Assembly (NCBI GenBank): GCA_031281815.1 | Contig: JAITEY010000258.1 | Coordinates: 1-6,505 of the forward strand | Direction of reading: 5' to 3' | Source of the DNA: Desulfovibrio sp. | GTDB taxonomy: Bacteria > Desulfobacterota > Desulfovibrionia > Desulfovibrionales > Desulfovibrionaceae | DNA: 6,505 nucleotides | Shown here: in pieces, positions 5,825-6,505 of the stretch | How positions within the stretch are numbered: position 1 is the stretch's first letter | Layout: every line of letters starts with the position of its first letter | The notes under the pieces: model-generated | What the model saw: only the letters and a program-made list of their open reading frames with translations | Told to the model about the DNA's origin: nothing | The model's database searches: none | Program-made: the position numbers and the translations under genes

Positions 5825-6505
5825 TCATTCATCGGCGATGAGCCTCAGGCAGGGTTTTCTGAAGAGCGCGGTTTTTCCGCTTGCCGAGTCGTAGCGGGAA
5901 TTGACGAAACATTGCCATTCGGCATCGTCGATATCCGCACAATCCGTCCGGTAATAAAAGCCGGGGTAGCGCGTTTCCCTGCGGAACTCCAGATGCCGCA
6001 GGTGCAGGTATGCCGTCCGCAGCCGATGGCGGTTCTCCCAGCAACGCAGGAGTTCGTGCAGATCGCGGGCGGCGAGTTTATACGCGTCTTCTTCCAGCAT
6101 TTCCAGAAGTTTCAGCCCGGTGCGCAGCGATGCCCCGGAGCATGCATAGAGCGTACCCACGCCGCCGCCGTATTCGTCCATGCATTTGTTCAGACGCAGC
6201 ATAAAATTTTTCGGGGTGATACAGCGGGGATTGACGGCCGGGTCCGTCGACATGTGCCTGTTGTCCGCAAAGGTGCGCCAAGGACGATAGACGAGACGTT
6301 TCAATTCCTCGGGTGTTTCGCGCAGTACCGGCTTATAGTCTTTATGGTCCACGCACCAGCGTACAAGTTGTTTGCCGACAATGCGTCCTTCGGCGTGCGA
6401 CCCGGAAGAAAATTTGTGGCCCGACGCCCCGACCCCGTCGGCACAGGTAAAGAGGCCGTTTACCGTGCTCATGCGGTTGTAAACCTTGCCGTTGTCGGCC
6501 CGTAT
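5825..6505 (-). CDS. aprA: AprA, adenylylsulfate (APS) reductase alpha subunit, C-terminal third (5' end missing at window edge)
   Basis: Flavoprotein subunit of dissimilatory APS reductase, which in the cytoplasm reduces APS to sulfite and AMP with the iron-sulfur subunit AprB. The frame enters from the right edge (I-R-A-D-N-G-K-V-Y-N-R before the first internal Met at 6472), so that Met is not the start. About 226 of roughly 650-660 residues are present. Seen: NRMSTVNGLFTCADGVG followed by ASGHKFSSGSHAEGR, the FAD-domain signature of AprA; NPRCITPKNFMLRLNKCMDEYGGG; DLHELLRCWENRHRL; RRETRYPGFYYRTD; and ECFVNS-like WQCFVNSRYD near the end. It stops with TGA at 5825-5827 after CLRLIADE, a normal family C-terminus, so the gene is not truncated there. 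AprB would be expected upstream, outside the window. It could be the main respiratory copy or a second copy; its C-terminal helical region (GGGVGTLYACSGASL) looks less conserved than the rest. Confidence 0.95.
   Translation of the reverse strand: MRADNGKVYNRMSTVNGLFTCADGVGASGHKFSSGSHAEGRIVGKQLVRWCVDHKDYKPVLRETPEELKRLVYRPWRTFADNRHMSTDPAVNPRCITPKNFMLRLNKCMDEYGGGVGTLYACSGASLRTGLKLLEMLEEDAYKLAARDLHELLRCWENRHRLRTAYLHLRHLEFRRETRYPGFYYRTDCADIDDAEWQCFVNSRYDSASGKTALFRKPCLRLIADE

Noticed and set aside
5825..6472. Treating the aprA frame as a complete 215-residue gene from ATG 6472
   Set aside because: The frame stays open to the right edge and the residues before the Met continue the AprA sequence, so this Met is internal.

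Overview
The window looks like a chromosomal segment of a sulfate-reducing delta-proteobacterium, probably Desulfovibrionaceae. The right edge carries the C-terminal third of adenylylsulfate (APS) reductase alpha subunit (AprA), a core enzyme of dissimilatory sulfur metabolism. The DNA is fairly GC-rich, coding density is high, and the other genes read as ordinary Gram-negative chromosomal genes. The taxonomic call is an inference from AprA and gene content. No sequence comparison was run, and all resemblances to known proteins come from memory.

Positions 1-3981 (minus strand, read right to left) hold three genes for modifying lipid A with 4-amino-4-deoxy-L-arabinose (L-Ara4N), in the enterobacterial order arnB - arnC - arnA. 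ArnB aminates UDP-4-keto-pentose. ArnA, bifunctional and cut by the left edge, makes that keto sugar by oxidative decarboxylation of UDP-glucuronate and N-formylates the amino sugar. ArnC moves the formylated sugar to undecaprenyl phosphate. The remaining steps (deformylation by ArnD, flipping by ArnE/F, transfer to lipid A by ArnT) would lie beyond the left edge if the cluster is complete. The end product lowers the negative charge of lipid A and is classically tied to polymyxin and cationic-peptide resistance. Unlike the tightly packed enterobacterial operon, the genes here are separated by 102 and 170 bases. The second gap contains a G/C-rich inverted-repeat element that looks like a dispersed intergenic repeat.

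Positions 4106-4699 (minus strand) encode a 197-residue protein of uncertain function directly upstream of arnB. Its Cys-rich C-terminus resembles V4R / heme-NO-binding-like small-molecule sensor domains. It has a strong ribosome binding site, and a 19-base near-palindrome sits just upstream of its start.

Positions 4700-5235 are a non-coding divergent spacer of about 540 bases. It contains a very good sigma70-type promoter (TTGACT, 17 bases, TATATT) pointing right, a hairpin in the resulting long 5' leader, a run of ten T residues, and short repeats. The promoter drives a single-domain universal stress protein (5236-5679, plus strand) with an intact ATP-binding signature. This gene converges on aprA (minus strand, entering from the right edge). 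A perfect 10-bp stem hairpin lies between the two 3' ends. In the Desulfovibrio arrangement I know, qmoABC follows aprA; here no qmo gene follows in the visible sequence.

No tRNA, rRNA, CRISPR array, insertion sequence or phage gene was recognised.
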